DNA of 64,000 nt from Corynebacterium afermentans subsp. lipophilum (GTDB lineage: Bacteria > Actinomycetota > Actinomycetes > Mycobacteriales > Mycobacteriaceae). The stretch spans positions 1,922,001 to 1,986,000 of the forward strand of contig NZ_CP046530.1 in the NCBI RefSeq assembly GCF_030408375.1, in the 5' to 3' direction. The notes under the pieces are model-generated. The model was given only the letters and a program-made list of their open reading frames with translations, did no database searches and was not told where the DNA came from. Of this stretch, positions 40,213 to 49,012 are shown one piece after another (within the stretch, counting starts at the first letter, position 1; each line of letters begins with the position of its first letter). The translations under genes and the position numbers were made by a program.

Positions 40213-41022
40213 CTACTTCCCCTGGCGAGCGAGCAGCTCGGCGACGGAAACCGCGCCCTCTCCCCGCTCATCGGCGCGACGGCGGCCAGAACGGCGTTCG
40301 GGCTTCGGCTCGGGTACTGGTTCCGGGGTTGGTTCTGGGGTTGGTTCTGGCGCTGGTTCTGCTTTCGTCTTCTCCGCTTCCCGCTCGTTGATCAGGTCGG
40401 ACAGCGGGTTGCGCGCCGGGCGCGCGGACGGCTGGGTGCCGATGCGGCCCGCGATCGCGTCCGAGCTCGGCGCGCCGGTCGGGCGGGAGGGACGCACGCG
40501 ACTGATCACGACGGTGTCGTCCGTGGATGGGCTGTGCGCCGGCTGCGGTTGCGGCTCCGGGGTTGGTTCTGGTTCTGGGGTTGGCTCTGGCTTCGACTCC
40601 AGCTCGCTGATGCGGCGTGCGCGAGCCTGCACCGCGGCGGGCTCGTACTCGAAGACGCGGCCGTTGAGCTCCTCCAGCTGGGCGCGCAGCGCCTGGATCT
40701 GCTCCTGCAGCTCGCGCAGTGTCTCCACATCCACGGAAGACCCGCTCGGCCGGGCCTCGAGCTCTTCCCGGTGGCGCTGCTCCTGCTCCTGGATGCGCTG
40801 CTCAGCGGCCGCGGCCTCAGACGCAGCGGCGTCGCGGTCACGGCGCACCTTGGAGTTGATCAGGATCCCGGCGGCACCAGCCCACAGCGCGAAGATCAGC
40901 GCGACTTTCAGCGCGTTGGCGGAGTTGGTGAACAGCATGACCACGGTGCCGATGACAGCGACCACAAAAGGCACGATGACCCACAGGCTCGCGCGGTCTG
41001 GGGACGCATTCTGGGCACTCAT
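40213..41022 (-). CDS. Membrane protein with coiled coil and Pro-Glu repeats (DUF6779-like)
   Basis: This 269-aa protein has two transmembrane helices near the N terminus (about residues 11-31 and 35-55), a coiled coil (residues 60-140, rich in A, E, Q, R), then a cytoplasmic tail with two blocks of PEPTPEPxP repeats and a basic C terminus. It takes the place of Rv3604c in the conserved cluster. I chose the ATG at 41022; a GTG at 41031 would add three residues. The DNA under the Pro-Glu blocks is a visible tandem repeat (GGTTCTGG units near 40315-40360 and 40561-40595). Confidence 0.78.
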   Translation of the reverse strand: MSAQNASPDRASLWVIVPFVVAVIGTVVMLFTNSANALKVALIFALWAGAAGILINSKVRRDRDAAASEAAAAEQRIQEQEQRHREELEARPSGSSVDVETLRELQEQIQALRAQLEELNGRVFEYEPAAVQARARRISELESKPEPTPEPEPTPEPQPQPAHSPSTDDTVVISRVRPSRPTGAPSSDAIAGRIGTQPSARPARNPLSDLINEREAEKTKAEPAPEPTPEPTPEPVPEPKPERRSGRRRADERGEGAVSVAELLARQGK

Positions 41023-41032
41023 GCCCAACACT

Positions 41033-41500
41033 CTAGCTAACGCCTTGGCCCTCGTTGGGCGGCGACACCTCGCAGTTTTTCTCTAACCAGATTCCGGCCG
41101 CGCACAGGGCGATTCCGCCCAGGGTGCCGGCGGTCAGCGGCGGGACGTCGCCGGGCGCCGCCTCGAGCACGCCGAGTTTCGTCACCACAAAGCTCAGCGT
41201 GCCGCCGTACAGGCCGCCGAAGACCGCGCCGGCCCAAGCGCTCGCCTTCCCGAAGACCATGAAATTCGCCGCCTGCATGGGGTTGAGCTGGCTGCGGTCC
41301 AGCCCAACCTTGCCTTCCTTGCGGCGCTTGCGCACCACCAGCGCGAGCCAGGCGGCGATGACTGCCATCACCCACAGCGACAGCGGCACCACCATGCTGA
41401 GCGATTCCAGCAGGTTATAGAACCGGCGCACCAGGATCACCGCCGCAGCCGCGCAGAACCCGGCGACGGCGATCAACCCTTCGTACGGCGTGCGCTTCAT
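41033..41500 (-). CDS. DUF3180 integral membrane protein
   Basis: This 155-aa protein has four predicted transmembrane helices (about residues 6-25, 35-56, 84-106 and 123-142), with KRRKEGKVGLDRSQLNPMQA between helices 2 and 3. RSQLNPMQAANFMVFGKASA is the DUF3180 signature and the position after folK is that of Rv3605c. The ATG at 41500 overlaps the folK stop by four bases. Function unknown. Confidence 0.87.
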   Translation of the reverse strand: MKRTPYEGLIAVAGFCAAAAVILVRRFYNLLESLSMVVPLSLWVMAVIAAWLALVVRKRRKEGKVGLDRSQLNPMQAANFMVFGKASAWAGAVFGGLYGGTLSFVVTKLGVLEAAPGDVPPLTAGTLGGIALCAAGIWLEKNCEVSPPNEGQGVS

Positions 41501-41955
41501 AGCTTGCGCACCCCCTGGTCCTCGAGGTTGTCGAGCAGCCCGCTTACCGACGCTCCGTTCAACCGCGCACCTGGATCCATCTCGAGCCAGGGCTCGAGCA
41601 CAAACTGGCGCAGATGCGCCCGCGGGTGCGGCACGGTCAGCTCCGGGTCGTCCGAGGTGTAGCCCGCAATCCAGATGATGTCCACGTCCAACGTGCGCGG
41701 ACCCCAGCGCTGATCGCGGACGCGGTTGGCGCGCTGCTCCAGCTTTTGGCAGCGGGCTAGAAGTTCGTGCGGGGTGTCGTCCACGTCCACCAGCAGGGAC
41801 TGGTTGAGAAAGTCCGGCTGGTCCGTGTTTCCCCACGGCGCGGTGGCGTAGATGGAGCTCGCGGCGAGGGTTTCGCCGGCGAACTCGTCGACCACCGTCT
41901 GCAGGTGGGCGCGCGCGTCGCCCATGTTGGACCCGGAAGACAGCACGGCACGCAT
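41497..41955 (-). CDS. folK: 2-amino-4-hydroxy-6-hydroxymethyldihydropteridine pyrophosphokinase
   Basis: It activates the pterin for coupling with p-aminobenzoate. This 152-aa protein shows LSSGSNMGDARAHLQ, YATAPWGNTDQPDFLNQ (pterin loop) and the signature RWGPRTLDVDIIW with the magnesium aspartates. It is 3 bp downstream of folB and coupled to the DUF3180 gene. Confidence 0.95.
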   Translation of the reverse strand: MRAVLSSGSNMGDARAHLQTVVDEFAGETLAASSIYATAPWGNTDQPDFLNQSLLVDVDDTPHELLARCQKLEQRANRVRDQRWGPRTLDVDIIWIAGYTSDDPELTVPHPRAHLRQFVLEPWLEMDPGARLNGASVSGLLDNLEDQGVRKL

Positions 41956-41958
41956 TGG

Positions 41959-42330
41959 CTACATCCGCTTCCGGGAGCGGCGGGCCACCACCGCGACGTC
42001 GTCGAACACCGCCGGGATCGGCGCGTGCGGCTTGTGCAGGGTGACCTCCACGGCGTGCAGCGCGTCGTAGCTGCGCATGGCGGTCTCTGCGATCTCCACC
42101 GCCACCGTCTCAATCAGCTGGCGCGGGGTGCCGGTGGCGATCTTTAAAGCCGTGTCTGCCAGCTCCGCGTAGTTGACGGTCTGCGTCAGGTCGTCGTCCT
42201 TAGCCGCGCCCGCGAAGTCGAGCCAGCACGTGATGTCCAGAGAAAACGCCTGCCCGAACTCGGTTTCGTGGTCGAGCACGCCGTGGTTGGCGTGGAATGC
42301 AAGGCCTTTAAGTTCGATCCGGTCAGCCAT
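41959..42330 (-). CDS. folB: Dihydroneopterin aldolase
   Basis: It converts dihydroneopterin to the hydroxymethyl pterin. This 123-aa protein has LKGLAFHANHGVLDHET with the FHANHG substrate motif, NYAELADTALKIATGTP and VEVTLHKPHAPIP. It overlaps the folP 3' end by 8 bp. Confidence 0.94.
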   Translation of the reverse strand: MADRIELKGLAFHANHGVLDHETEFGQAFSLDITCWLDFAGAAKDDDLTQTVNYAELADTALKIATGTPRQLIETVAVEIAETAMRSYDALHAVEVTLHKPHAPIPAVFDDVAVVARRSRKRM

Positions 42331-43165
42331 TTCTCCACCTTTCTGCCACGTCTACCGCGTCGCGCGAGACCGCCACCTCGTGCACCCGCACGCACCAGGC
42401 ACCAGCCTGGGCGGCAAGGGCGGTGACTGCCGCGGTGGCCGGGTCGGCGTCGATAGGCGAATGCTCCAGGCCACGCTGCTGGCGGATTTCCATGAGGAAG
42501 CGCTTGCGCGAGGCGCCGACGAGGATGGGAAACCCGCTCGCGATGAACTCCGGCAGCGAGTTGAGCAGCGCCCAGTTGTCCGCGGCCGTCTTGGCAAAGC
42601 CCAGGCCCGGGTCCAGGGTGATCTGGCTTTCGTCCACGCCGGCAGCGGTCGCCTTATCGACGAGCTCCGCCAGCACCTCGTGCACATCCCCCACCACGTC
42701 ACCGCCGTGATCCGCCGCGCCGGAGGCGTTGACGAAAGCGTCCGCGCGCCAGTGCATCAGGCACACCGGCAGCTGCATCTCAGCCATCACGCGGTACATA
42801 TCAGCGTCCGCCAGGCCGCCGGAGACGTCGTTGATCAGGTCCACGCCCTCCTCGGCCGCTGCCAGGGCGGTGGCGGCGCGCATGGTGTCCACGGAGGTGC
42901 GGATCCCGTCGGCGTGCAGAGCACGGATCACGGGGCGGATACGCTTTGCCTCCACCTCCGCGGGGACACGGGTGGCACCGGGGCGGGTCGATTCCGCACC
43001 GACGTCGATGATGTCCGCTCCCAGGCGCACCAGCTCGTGGGCGTGCGCGATGGCGTCGTCCGTTGCGAGCCACTTGCCGCCGTCTGAAAACGAATCCTCC
43101 GTGACATTGACAATGCCCATCACACTCGTGCGCCCAGGCACGGTCAGATCGGCAACGGTAGTCAT
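42323..43165 (-). CDS. folP: Dihydropteroate synthase
   Basis: This target of sulfonamides joins the pterin to p-aminobenzoate. This 280-aa TIM barrel has MGIVNVTEDSFSDGGKW, DVGAESTRPGATRVPAE, INDVSGGLADADMY and LVGASRKRFL, all sulfonamide-site segments. It starts 3 bp after the folE stop. Completeness of all motifs suggests the housekeeping FolP1 rather than the FolP2 paralogue. Confidence 0.95.
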   Translation of the reverse strand: MTTVADLTVPGRTSVMGIVNVTEDSFSDGGKWLATDDAIAHAHELVRLGADIIDVGAESTRPGATRVPAEVEAKRIRPVIRALHADGIRTSVDTMRAATALAAAEEGVDLINDVSGGLADADMYRVMAEMQLPVCLMHWRADAFVNASGAADHGGDVVGDVHEVLAELVDKATAAGVDESQITLDPGLGFAKTAADNWALLNSLPEFIASGFPILVGASRKRFLMEIRQQRGLEHSPIDADPATAAVTALAAQAGAWCVRVHEVAVSRDAVDVAERWRNG

Positions 43166-43168
43166 CTT

Positions 43169-43744
43169 CTATCCCCTAATCAGGCTCAGCACTTCCGCGC
43201 GCGAAGCCGCATTGTTCTGGAAGCCGCCGCGCACCGCCGAGGTGGTCGTGGTCGCGCCCGGCTTGCGGATCCCGCGCATGGCCATGCACAGGTGCTCGCA
43301 CTCGATGACCACGATAACCGCAGAAGCATTGAGCTTCTCGACGATCGCGTCCGCAATCTGCGCCGTCAACCGCTCCTGCACCTGCGGACGCTTCGCGTAC
43401 ATGTCCGCCACCCGCGCCAGCTTGGACAGGCCGGTGACCTTGCCCTCCGGGCCCGGGATGTAGCCGATATGCGCCTCGCCGTAGAACGGCACCAGGTGGT
43501 GCTCGCAGGTGGAATAGATCGGGATGTCGCGCACCAGCACCAGCTCGCGATGGTTCTCGGAGAACGACTTCTCCAGGTGCACCTTCGGATCCTCGTGCAG
43601 GCCCGCAAAGACCTCCTCGTAGGCGCGCGCGACGCGGGCCGGGGTTTCCACCAGGCCCTCGCGGTCCGGGTCTTCGCCGACCGCGATGAGCAGCTCGCGC
43701 ACAGCTGCCTCTGCGCGCTCTCGGTCGAAGTTCGCCTTAGTCAT
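43169..43744 (-). CDS. folE: GTP cyclohydrolase I
   Basis: It is the first enzyme of folate synthesis, 191 aa. The zinc-binding segment [16 protein letters not shown] and the second cysteine in [12 protein letters not shown] are present, as is [20 protein letters not shown]. The frame extends upstream inside ftsH, but the ATG at 43744 overlapping the ftsH stop by 8 bp gives the family N terminus. Confidence 0.95.
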   Translation of the reverse strand: MTKANFDRERAEAAVRELLIAVGEDPDREGLVETPARVARAYEEVFAGLHEDPKVHLEKSFSENHRELVLVRDIPIYSTCEHHLVPFYGEAHIGYIPGPEGKVTGLSKLARVADMYAKRPQVQERLTAQIADAIVEKLNASAVIVVIECEHLCMAMRGIRKPGATTTTSAVRGGFQNNAASRAEVLSLIRG

Positions 43745-46049
43745 CGTCCCTCCTGTGCTTCGGCGCGCGCTCCTCGCGCGGCAACTGGGTGGTCTCCGCA
43801 TCCGGGGTGGTCTCCGGTTCCGGGCTGCGGGCGGCGTGGTCCGGCCGCTCGTTTTCCGGCAGGCGGAAGCCGATCTGTTCGGTCTTTTCCGTCGGGTAGT
43901 TGCGGGTGCCCGGGTGCTGCTCCTTCGGCGCTCCCTTGTACGTCCAGCCCTCCGGCGGTTTCGGGCCGCCGTATTGCGGCGGGTTGTGCTTTGGCTGCTG
44001 CCAACGGGTGGAGCCCTTCCTCGGCGCCGGGTTTTGCTCCGCCTCGCGTTCCTTCCGGCGGCGCTCGCGGGTGGCCTTGGATGCCTCCAGGATGGAGAAG
44101 CGCTTCGGCGGCTCCTCGCCACGCTCCTTGGCAATCTCCACCGGGGTCTTCACCGGCTCGCGGTCCGACTGGCGCCCGAAGCGCGCGTCGTGCGCCGGCA
44201 GTGGCGGCCGGACCGGCTCGACGGTGTCGAAGATGGCCTCCAGATCGCCACGGCGCAGCGTTTCCTTCTCCAGGAGCTTCGAAGCCAGTGTGTCCAGCTC
44301 GTCGCGGTAGCGCTCGAGGGTGCTGTAGGCGACCTTGTGCGCTTCGTCGAGAAGCATCTGCATCTCCTCGTCGATCTTGGCCGCCACCGCCGGCGAGTAC
44401 TCCAGGGAGCCGCCAGAGGCCCGGCCGGAGAAGGGATCGCCCTGCTCCTGGCCGTACTTCACCGGACCGAGCGCGGAGGTCATGCCGTATTCGGTGACCA
44501 TCGCACGGGCGATTTTCGTCGCCTGCTCGATGTCGTTGGACGCGCCCGTGGTCGGCGCGCCGAAGACCAGCTCCTCGGCGGAGCGCCCGCCCATGGCAAA
44601 CACCATGCGGGCGAACAGCTCGTCGCGGGTGTACATGCCCTTGTCGTCCTCGTCGGCGGTCATGGCGAAGCCGCCTGTGCGGCCACGGGCGAGGATGGTC
44701 ACCTTGTACACGCGCTCAATGTCTTTCAGCGCCCACGCGGCGAGGGTGTGGCCGCCCTCGTGGTAGGCGGTGACCTTCTTCTCGTGCTCGGAGATGACCT
44801 TGCTGGAGCGGCGTGGGCCGCCGATGACGCGGTCCGTGGCCTCCTCCAGGGCATCCGCGGTGATCACGTTGCCGCCGATGCGGGCGGTCAGCAGCGCGGC
44901 CTCGTTGAGCACGTTGGCCAGATCAGCGCCGGACATGCCGGCGGTGCGCTTGGCCAGGGCGTCGAGCGAGACGTCGTCTGCAAGCGGCTTGTTCTTGGCG
45001 TGCACCTTGAGGATCTGCGCGCGGCCTGCGATGTCCGGGTTGGTCACCGGGATCTGGCGGTCGAAGCGGCCGGGACGCAGCAGCGCCGGGTCCAGAATGT
45101 CCGGGCGGTTCGTCGCCGCAATCAGGATCACGCCCTCGCGGCCGGAGAAGCCGTCCATTTCCACCAGCAACTGGTTGAGGGTCTGCTCGCGCTCGTCGTG
45201 GCCGCCGCCCATGCCGGAGCCGCGCTGGCGGCCCACCGCGTCGATCTCGTCGACGAAGATGATGCACGGGCTGTTCTCGCGGGCCTGCTTGAACAGGTCG
45301 CGCACACGGGAGGCACCCACGCCGACGAACATCTCCACGAAGTCGGAGCCGGAGATGGTGTAGAACGGCACACCCGCCTCGCCTGCCACGGCGCGTGCGA
45401 GCAGCGTCTTACCGGTGCCGGGCGGGCCGTATAGGAGCACGCCGCGCGGGATCTTCGCGCCGAGCTTTTCATACACGGTCGGGTCGGTAAGGAAGTCCAC
45501 CACCTCGTGCAGCTCGTCCACCGCCTCGTCGGCGCCGGCGACATCCGCGAACGTGTTGGTCGGGTTGTCCTTGGTCAGCTGCTTCGCCTTCGAGCCGCCG
45601 ATGCCGAACGGCCCGCCGCCGCCCGCCTGCATGCGGTACATGAAGTAGAAGATCAGGCCGAATACCAGGATCATCGGCAGCATGAATCCGAGCATGGACA
45701 TCAGGAAGGATTCCTGCGTCACGTTCGTCTCATACTTGTCCGCGCCGGATTCGCGCACCGCGCCGAAAATCTCCGGGGTGGTGCGCGCCGGGTACTGCGC
45801 GGAGATCGCCTCAACACCCTCGCGCTCATCCACGGTGATCGGTTCGCGCAGGTCTATGCGCACGCGCTGTTCGCGGTCGTCGATCTGCACCTCTTCCGCG
45901 TTGTGGTTCTGCAGCTGCTCAATGGCAACAGAAGTGTCCACACGCTGGTAGGCGCGGGAATCGTCCCCGATCAACGTGAGCAGATAGAGGACGATCAACG
46001 CGATGGCGCCAATGACGCCCCACCGCAAAACCTTTTTATTTTTGCTCAT
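43737..46049 (-). CDS. ftsH: ATP-dependent membrane zinc metalloprotease FtsH
   Basis: This 770-aa AAA protease of the inner membrane has two transmembrane helices flanking an extracytoplasmic loop (residues 8-30 and about 113-135), Walker [18 protein letters not shown], Walker [12 protein letters not shown], the second region of homology, and zinc motif HEGGHTL (consensus HExxH, with Gly-Gly where most have Ala-Gly). The last 110 residues are a Pro- and charge-rich tail typical of actinobacterial FtsH. It follows hpt by 11 bp and is coupled to folE. Confidence 0.97.
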   Translation of the reverse strand: MSKNKKVLRWGVIGAIALIVLYLLTLIGDDSRAYQRVDTSVAIEQLQNHNAEEVQIDDREQRVRIDLREPITVDEREGVEAISAQYPARTTPEIFGAVRESGADKYETNVTQESFLMSMLGFMLPMILVFGLIFYFMYRMQAGGGGPFGIGGSKAKQLTKDNPTNTFADVAGADEAVDELHEVVDFLTDPTVYEKLGAKIPRGVLLYGPPGTGKTLLARAVAGEAGVPFYTISGSDFVEMFVGVGASRVRDLFKQARENSPCIIFVDEIDAVGRQRGSGMGGGHDEREQTLNQLLVEMDGFSGREGVILIAATNRPDILDPALLRPGRFDRQIPVTNPDIAGRAQILKVHAKNKPLADDVSLDALAKRTAGMSGADLANVLNEAALLTARIGGNVITADALEEATDRVIGGPRRSSKVISEHEKKVTAYHEGGHTLAAWALKDIERVYKVTILARGRTGGFAMTADEDDKGMYTRDELFARMVFAMGGRSAEELVFGAPTTGASNDIEQATKIARAMVTEYGMTSALGPVKYGQEQGDPFSGRASGGSLEYSPAVAAKIDEEMQMLLDEAHKVAYSTLERYRDELDTLASKLLEKETLRRGDLEAIFDTVEPVRPPLPAHDARFGRQSDREPVKTPVEIAKERGEEPPKRFSILEASKATRERRRKEREAEQNPAPRKGSTRWQQPKHNPPQYGGPKPPEGWTYKGAPKEQHPGTRNYPTEKTEQIGFRLPENERPDHAARSPEPETTPDAETTQLPREERAPKHRRDDD

Positions 46050-46060
46050 AAACCTTTGTT

Positions 46061-46660
46061 CTAGTCAGCGTCCGAGTACACGCGCGGGTGCAGCGTGCCC
46101 ACATACGGCAGGTCCCTGTAACGCTCGGCGTAATCCAGGCCGTAGCCGATGACAAACTCGTTGGGAATATCGAAGCCGATGTCCAGCAGATCAATCTTGG
46201 CCGTCTGCACCTCCGGCTTGCGCAGAAGAGTAACGACTTCGAGGCTCTTCGGGTTCCGGTTGCGCAGATTGCGCAGCAGCCAGGACAGGGTCAGGCCGGA
46301 GTCGATGATGTCTTCCACCACGAGCACGTCGCGGCCAGCGATCTCTTTGTCCAGGTCTTTCAAGATGCGCACCACGCCGGAGCTCGTGGTGGAGTTGCCG
46401 TAGGACGACACGGCCATAAACTCCATTTCCGCCGGGATGGTCAGTTTGCGCGCGAAATCGGTGAGGAAGAACACCGCGCCCTTAAGCACGCACACCAGGA
46501 TCAGGTCTTCGTCCGAGTCGCGGTACTTCTCCGAGACCATGTCCGCCAGCTCCTGGATGCGCTCCTGGAGCACATCTTCCGGGATCAAAATCGCCTCGAC
46601 GTCATCGCCGTAGCGGTTCGCTGGGACGTCGAAGTCCTTCTTGTCGTGCAACTCGGTCAT
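46061..46660 (-). CDS. hpt: Hypoxanthine(-guanine) phosphoribosyltransferase
   Basis: This purine-salvage enzyme, 199 aa, has the PRPP loop [31 protein letters not shown] and [17 protein letters not shown]. It is the first gene of the array hpt-ftsH-fol-pan-lysS. In mycobacteria and corynebacteria tilS lies directly upstream; here a 1.46-kb insertion intervenes. Confidence 0.96.
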   Translation of the reverse strand: MTELHDKKDFDVPANRYGDDVEAILIPEDVLQERIQELADMVSEKYRDSDEDLILVCVLKGAVFFLTDFARKLTIPAEMEFMAVSSYGNSTTSSGVVRILKDLDKEIAGRDVLVVEDIIDSGLTLSWLLRNLRNRNPKSLEVVTLLRKPEVQTAKIDLLDIGFDIPNEFVIGYGLDYAERYRDLPYVGTLHPRVYSDAD

Positions 46661-46804
46661 GGGCTGGCCCTTCCCTCTCGCGGTTTCTGCGCGTCAGCTT
46701 CCGTTCACGTGTTCTGTTCACGTGCGCGTAACTTCCACATCTTGCCACCTGCCAGCCGGTAGGTACAACCATCTGCGGGGTTCGGGTCAGCCGCAACATT
46801 TCAA

Positions 46805-46963
46805 TCAGTTCAGCTCGGCCTCGTCGTCGCTGAGTACCGCGTCATCGAAGAGCCCGTCGCAGTCTTCAAGGATGCCACCCTCAATGCCATGCGCAGCTTG
46901 AAACTCGCTCAGGCGGCGAATCTGCTGGCGAATCTGAAAAACCCGCGTTGTTTCCTTTTCCAT
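46805..46963 (-). CDS. Small acidic hypothetical protein
   Basis: A 52-aa ORF starts at the ATG 46963 with GGGAGG 7 nt upstream. It has a helical basic opening (EKETTRVFQIRQQIRRLSEF) and an acidic C terminus (DCDGLFDDAVLSDDEAELN). It lies in the lower-GC insertion between hpt and tilS. I recognise no family. The good ribosome site argues that it is translated. Confidence 0.6.
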   Translation of the reverse strand: MEKETTRVFQIRQQIRRLSEFQAAHGIEGGILEDCDGLFDDAVLSDDEAELN

Positions 46964-47138
46964 CAGCACCTCCCGTTTGTATGCAGACCATATACACAGC
47001 GGGTTTAATCCACAATGGTCAATTCTCACTTTGGCTCGGGAGCCGACCAGCTATTGCAAACTTCGTGATTGCATGCGATGATCACGTGCAGGAATTCCGA
47101 GAGAGACTCCGTTGGTTCACGACCAAGATTTCCACGAA

Positions 47139-47210
47139 AGAGGGAGACTCGGGTTCGATTCCCGGCCCGCCTTGGTGGTGTAGCTCAGTGGCAGAGCCCC
47201 TCTTTACTTA
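47139..47210 (+). pseudogene. tRNA-like 3' fragment followed by tRNA-like 5' fragment
   Basis: 47139-47172 reads as a tRNA 3' half: AGAGG, variable GAGAC, T-arm TCGGG-TTCGATT-CCCGG, then CCCGCCT. Two bases later 47174-47210 reads as a 5' half: GGTGGTG, TA, D-arm GCTC-AGTGGCA-GAGC, C, then CCTCT and TTACTTA. The order is reversed relative to a normal tRNA, yet CCTCT and AGAGG pair perfectly as an anticodon stem. The acceptor halves match at only four of seven positions counting a G-T pair, so a functional tRNA is doubtful. Remnants of two tandem tRNAs are the simpler view. Confidence 0.5.
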
Positions 47211-48098
47211 TATCCACTGTGGAATTGTCCAGAACCCACCAGTTACTGCTGCCGTTTGCAACTGGTCTGACGTGATCTGCACTGGCCCGTAATTGTGCCG
47301 GGCGAATCCCTTCAGCGAACGGGCCCAGCTGCTTGAGTTCTTCGGTGCAGTGGAATTTTTCGCAAAATGCTCCACCGCAATTTCTGCCCATTTTTGCTTG
47401 GATAATGTCGCACCCAAGATCGCGTTAACACTCAATGCCAGTGACTTGTTGACGCCGAAAGCCAAGACCAGCTCGCCCGAGTTGAGAGCAAGTTGACCGT
47501 TGTTTCCGAGTACCTGAGTCGCCGAATGCCCTGCTGCTTCTTGCCAATACTTCAATGCGTCCGCCGACAATCCGTTCAACACTCCGTGAAGCGTCTTGCT
47601 GTAAGTCCCGTTGTCATGGATGACCCCGTTTCGAATAAGACGCAGCGCGTGGAAGAGTTCCAGCATCCCTGCGGGCCCCGGGAGAGCCCCAATCCCGCAC
47701 GTGGCCATGAAAATCTCATGCATGTTGACCATCCTGACCACTCGGTTCGCCGAACCGTTCGGGTGAACAATATTCTTACCGTCTTGACGAAGTAGGTCGA
47801 GGACAGATTTAAGGTATGCCTCCTGTAACGCGAGAATGTACGGGATTCCAATGTGCGCGAGATGTGCTTCCGCCTCTTGAAGGTTGCGTTGCGCTACATC
47901 GGAACGAAGGTTAAACCTCTCGATGTGATTCACGCGCGGGAAGATTTCCCTCAGCGTCCGATCCGACCCGGCAGTGAGGTTGAGCGTGTTTGCGGCTAGT
48001 TGGGACCCAGCAAGCAAAGCCATCATCGCAGTATTGATGTCTTGGCGTTGCTGCTTGAATTTCATGTAATCCGGATACCGGATCTCCCCCTGCGTCAT
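47208..48098 (-). CDS. HEPN-like protein of unknown function in a low-GC insertion
   Basis: This 296-aa mostly helical protein starts at ATG 48098 (MTQGEIRYPDYMKFKQQRQD) behind GGGGGCGAA. Around residues 145-165, LELFHALRLIRNGVIHDNG carries R-x4-H (Arg156, His161), the hallmark of HEPN-domain RNases found in Abi, RiboL-PSP and toxin proteins. No signal peptide or membrane helix. Base composition is visibly less GC-rich than its neighbours, and it lies next to tRNA-like fragments. The frame upstream of 48098 is antisense to tilS and rejected. Defence or RNase function is inference. Confidence 0.72.
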   Translation of the reverse strand: MTQGEIRYPDYMKFKQQRQDINTAMMALLAGSQLAANTLNLTAGSDRTLREIFPRVNHIERFNLRSDVAQRNLQEAEAHLAHIGIPYILALQEAYLKSVLDLLRQDGKNIVHPNGSANRVVRMVNMHEIFMATCGIGALPGPAGMLELFHALRLIRNGVIHDNGTYSKTLHGVLNGLSADALKYWQEAAGHSATQVLGNNGQLALNSGELVLAFGVNKSLALSVNAILGATLSKQKWAEIAVEHFAKNSTAPKNSSSWARSLKGFARHNYGPVQITSDQLQTAAVTGGFWTIPQWI

Positions 48099-48121
48099 TT
48101 CGCCCCCAAATGTTTGTGTGC

Positions 48122-49012
48122 TTAAGGTCCCAAAATAGCTAGCTGCTCGCCCGCACGCACCACCTCGCGCCCGCCCGCGACAGCCACGGGCCCTTGCCCA
48201 TGCCAATCGACGACCAAGGCTTCCACCGCATCCAGCTGATCCCCCTGCACCGGCACACCCTCCCCCACAAGCCATGCAGCTAATCGACGCCTCCGGATCG
48301 GCCCCGCATCTTCCGCCAACTCCGCACAGGAGGTGGTCGGCGTGAGGTCCGTCAGTGACGCAATGAGGGCCTGATCCGCCGCGATCCGGTCAGCGGTGGC
48401 GGCGATCGCCGGCACGGCGTCGCCGCCGATGAGCTCGCTGAGCAGGGGCAGCACCTGTGTTCGCATGGCCACGCGGCGGAAGGCGGGGTCGGCGTTCATC
48501 GGGTCGTGCCACGGCTTTAGGCCGAGCTCCCCGCAGGCGCCGACGGTATTCGCGCGGCGGATGCCTAGAAACGGCCGGACGACGCGCCCGTTGCGCGGGG
48601 CCATGCCGGATGGGTTGCCACGCAACGCGCCGAGCAGGAGCGTTTCCGCCTGGTCGTCGGCGGTGTGGGCGACCCAGACATCGTGCCCGTACGCCAGCAG
48701 CGCCTCGTACCTGGCGCTGCGCGCGGCCGCCTCCAGGTTGCCCTCGCCCACTTCGACGCGGACAACCTCGGCTTCGAGGCCGAAACCCCGAGCAACGTCC
48801 GCTGCGCGCCTGGCCACCTCCGCCGACTCGTCCTGGAGCCCGTGGTCGACCACCACGCAGCGGACGTCTTTGTTTTCTGCCGCTGCCGCGGCGGCCAAGG
48901 CCAGCGAGTCGGGCCCACCGGACAGTCCGATGATGGCGGGGCCGTCGAAGGGGCGGAGCGCTCGTCGACAGGCGAGAAAGTGCGGCGAGCGGCGCGGCCA
49001 GAACGGCTCCAT
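48122..49012 (-). CDS. tilS: tRNA(Ile)-lysidine synthase
   Basis: It converts the wobble cytidine of tRNA-Ile(CAU) to lysidine. The 296-aa protein is the short form. PP-loop IIGLSGGPDSLALAA, CVVVDHGLQDES, VAHTADDQAETLLLGALRG and the second half VRPFLGIRRANTV with HDPMNADPAFRR are diagnostic. Its ATG overlaps the dacB stop by one base. Confidence 0.94.
   Translation of the reverse strand: MEPFWPRRSPHFLACRRALRPFDGPAIIGLSGGPDSLALAAAAAAENKDVRCVVVDHGLQDESAEVARRAADVARGFGLEAEVVRVEVGEGNLEAAARSARYEALLAYGHDVWVAHTADDQAETLLLGALRGNPSGMAPRNGRVVRPFLGIRRANTVGACGELGLKPWHDPMNADPAFRRVAMRTQVLPLLSELIGGDAVPAIAATADRIAADQALIASLTDLTPTTSCAELAEDAGPIRRRRLAAWLVGEGVPVQGDQLDAVEALVVDWHGQGPVAVAGGREVVRAGEQLAILGP

Noticed and set aside
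40213..41022. Pro-Glu repeat protein as a TonB-like energy transducer
   Set aside because: It has two N-terminal helices and a coiled coil but no TonB C-terminal domain. The gene position matches a conserved actinobacterial membrane protein.
46805..48098. Complete integrated element with integrase
   Set aside because: No integrase, transposase, terminal inverted repeats or clear att duplication was found. Only the low GC and tRNA-like fragments suggest integration.
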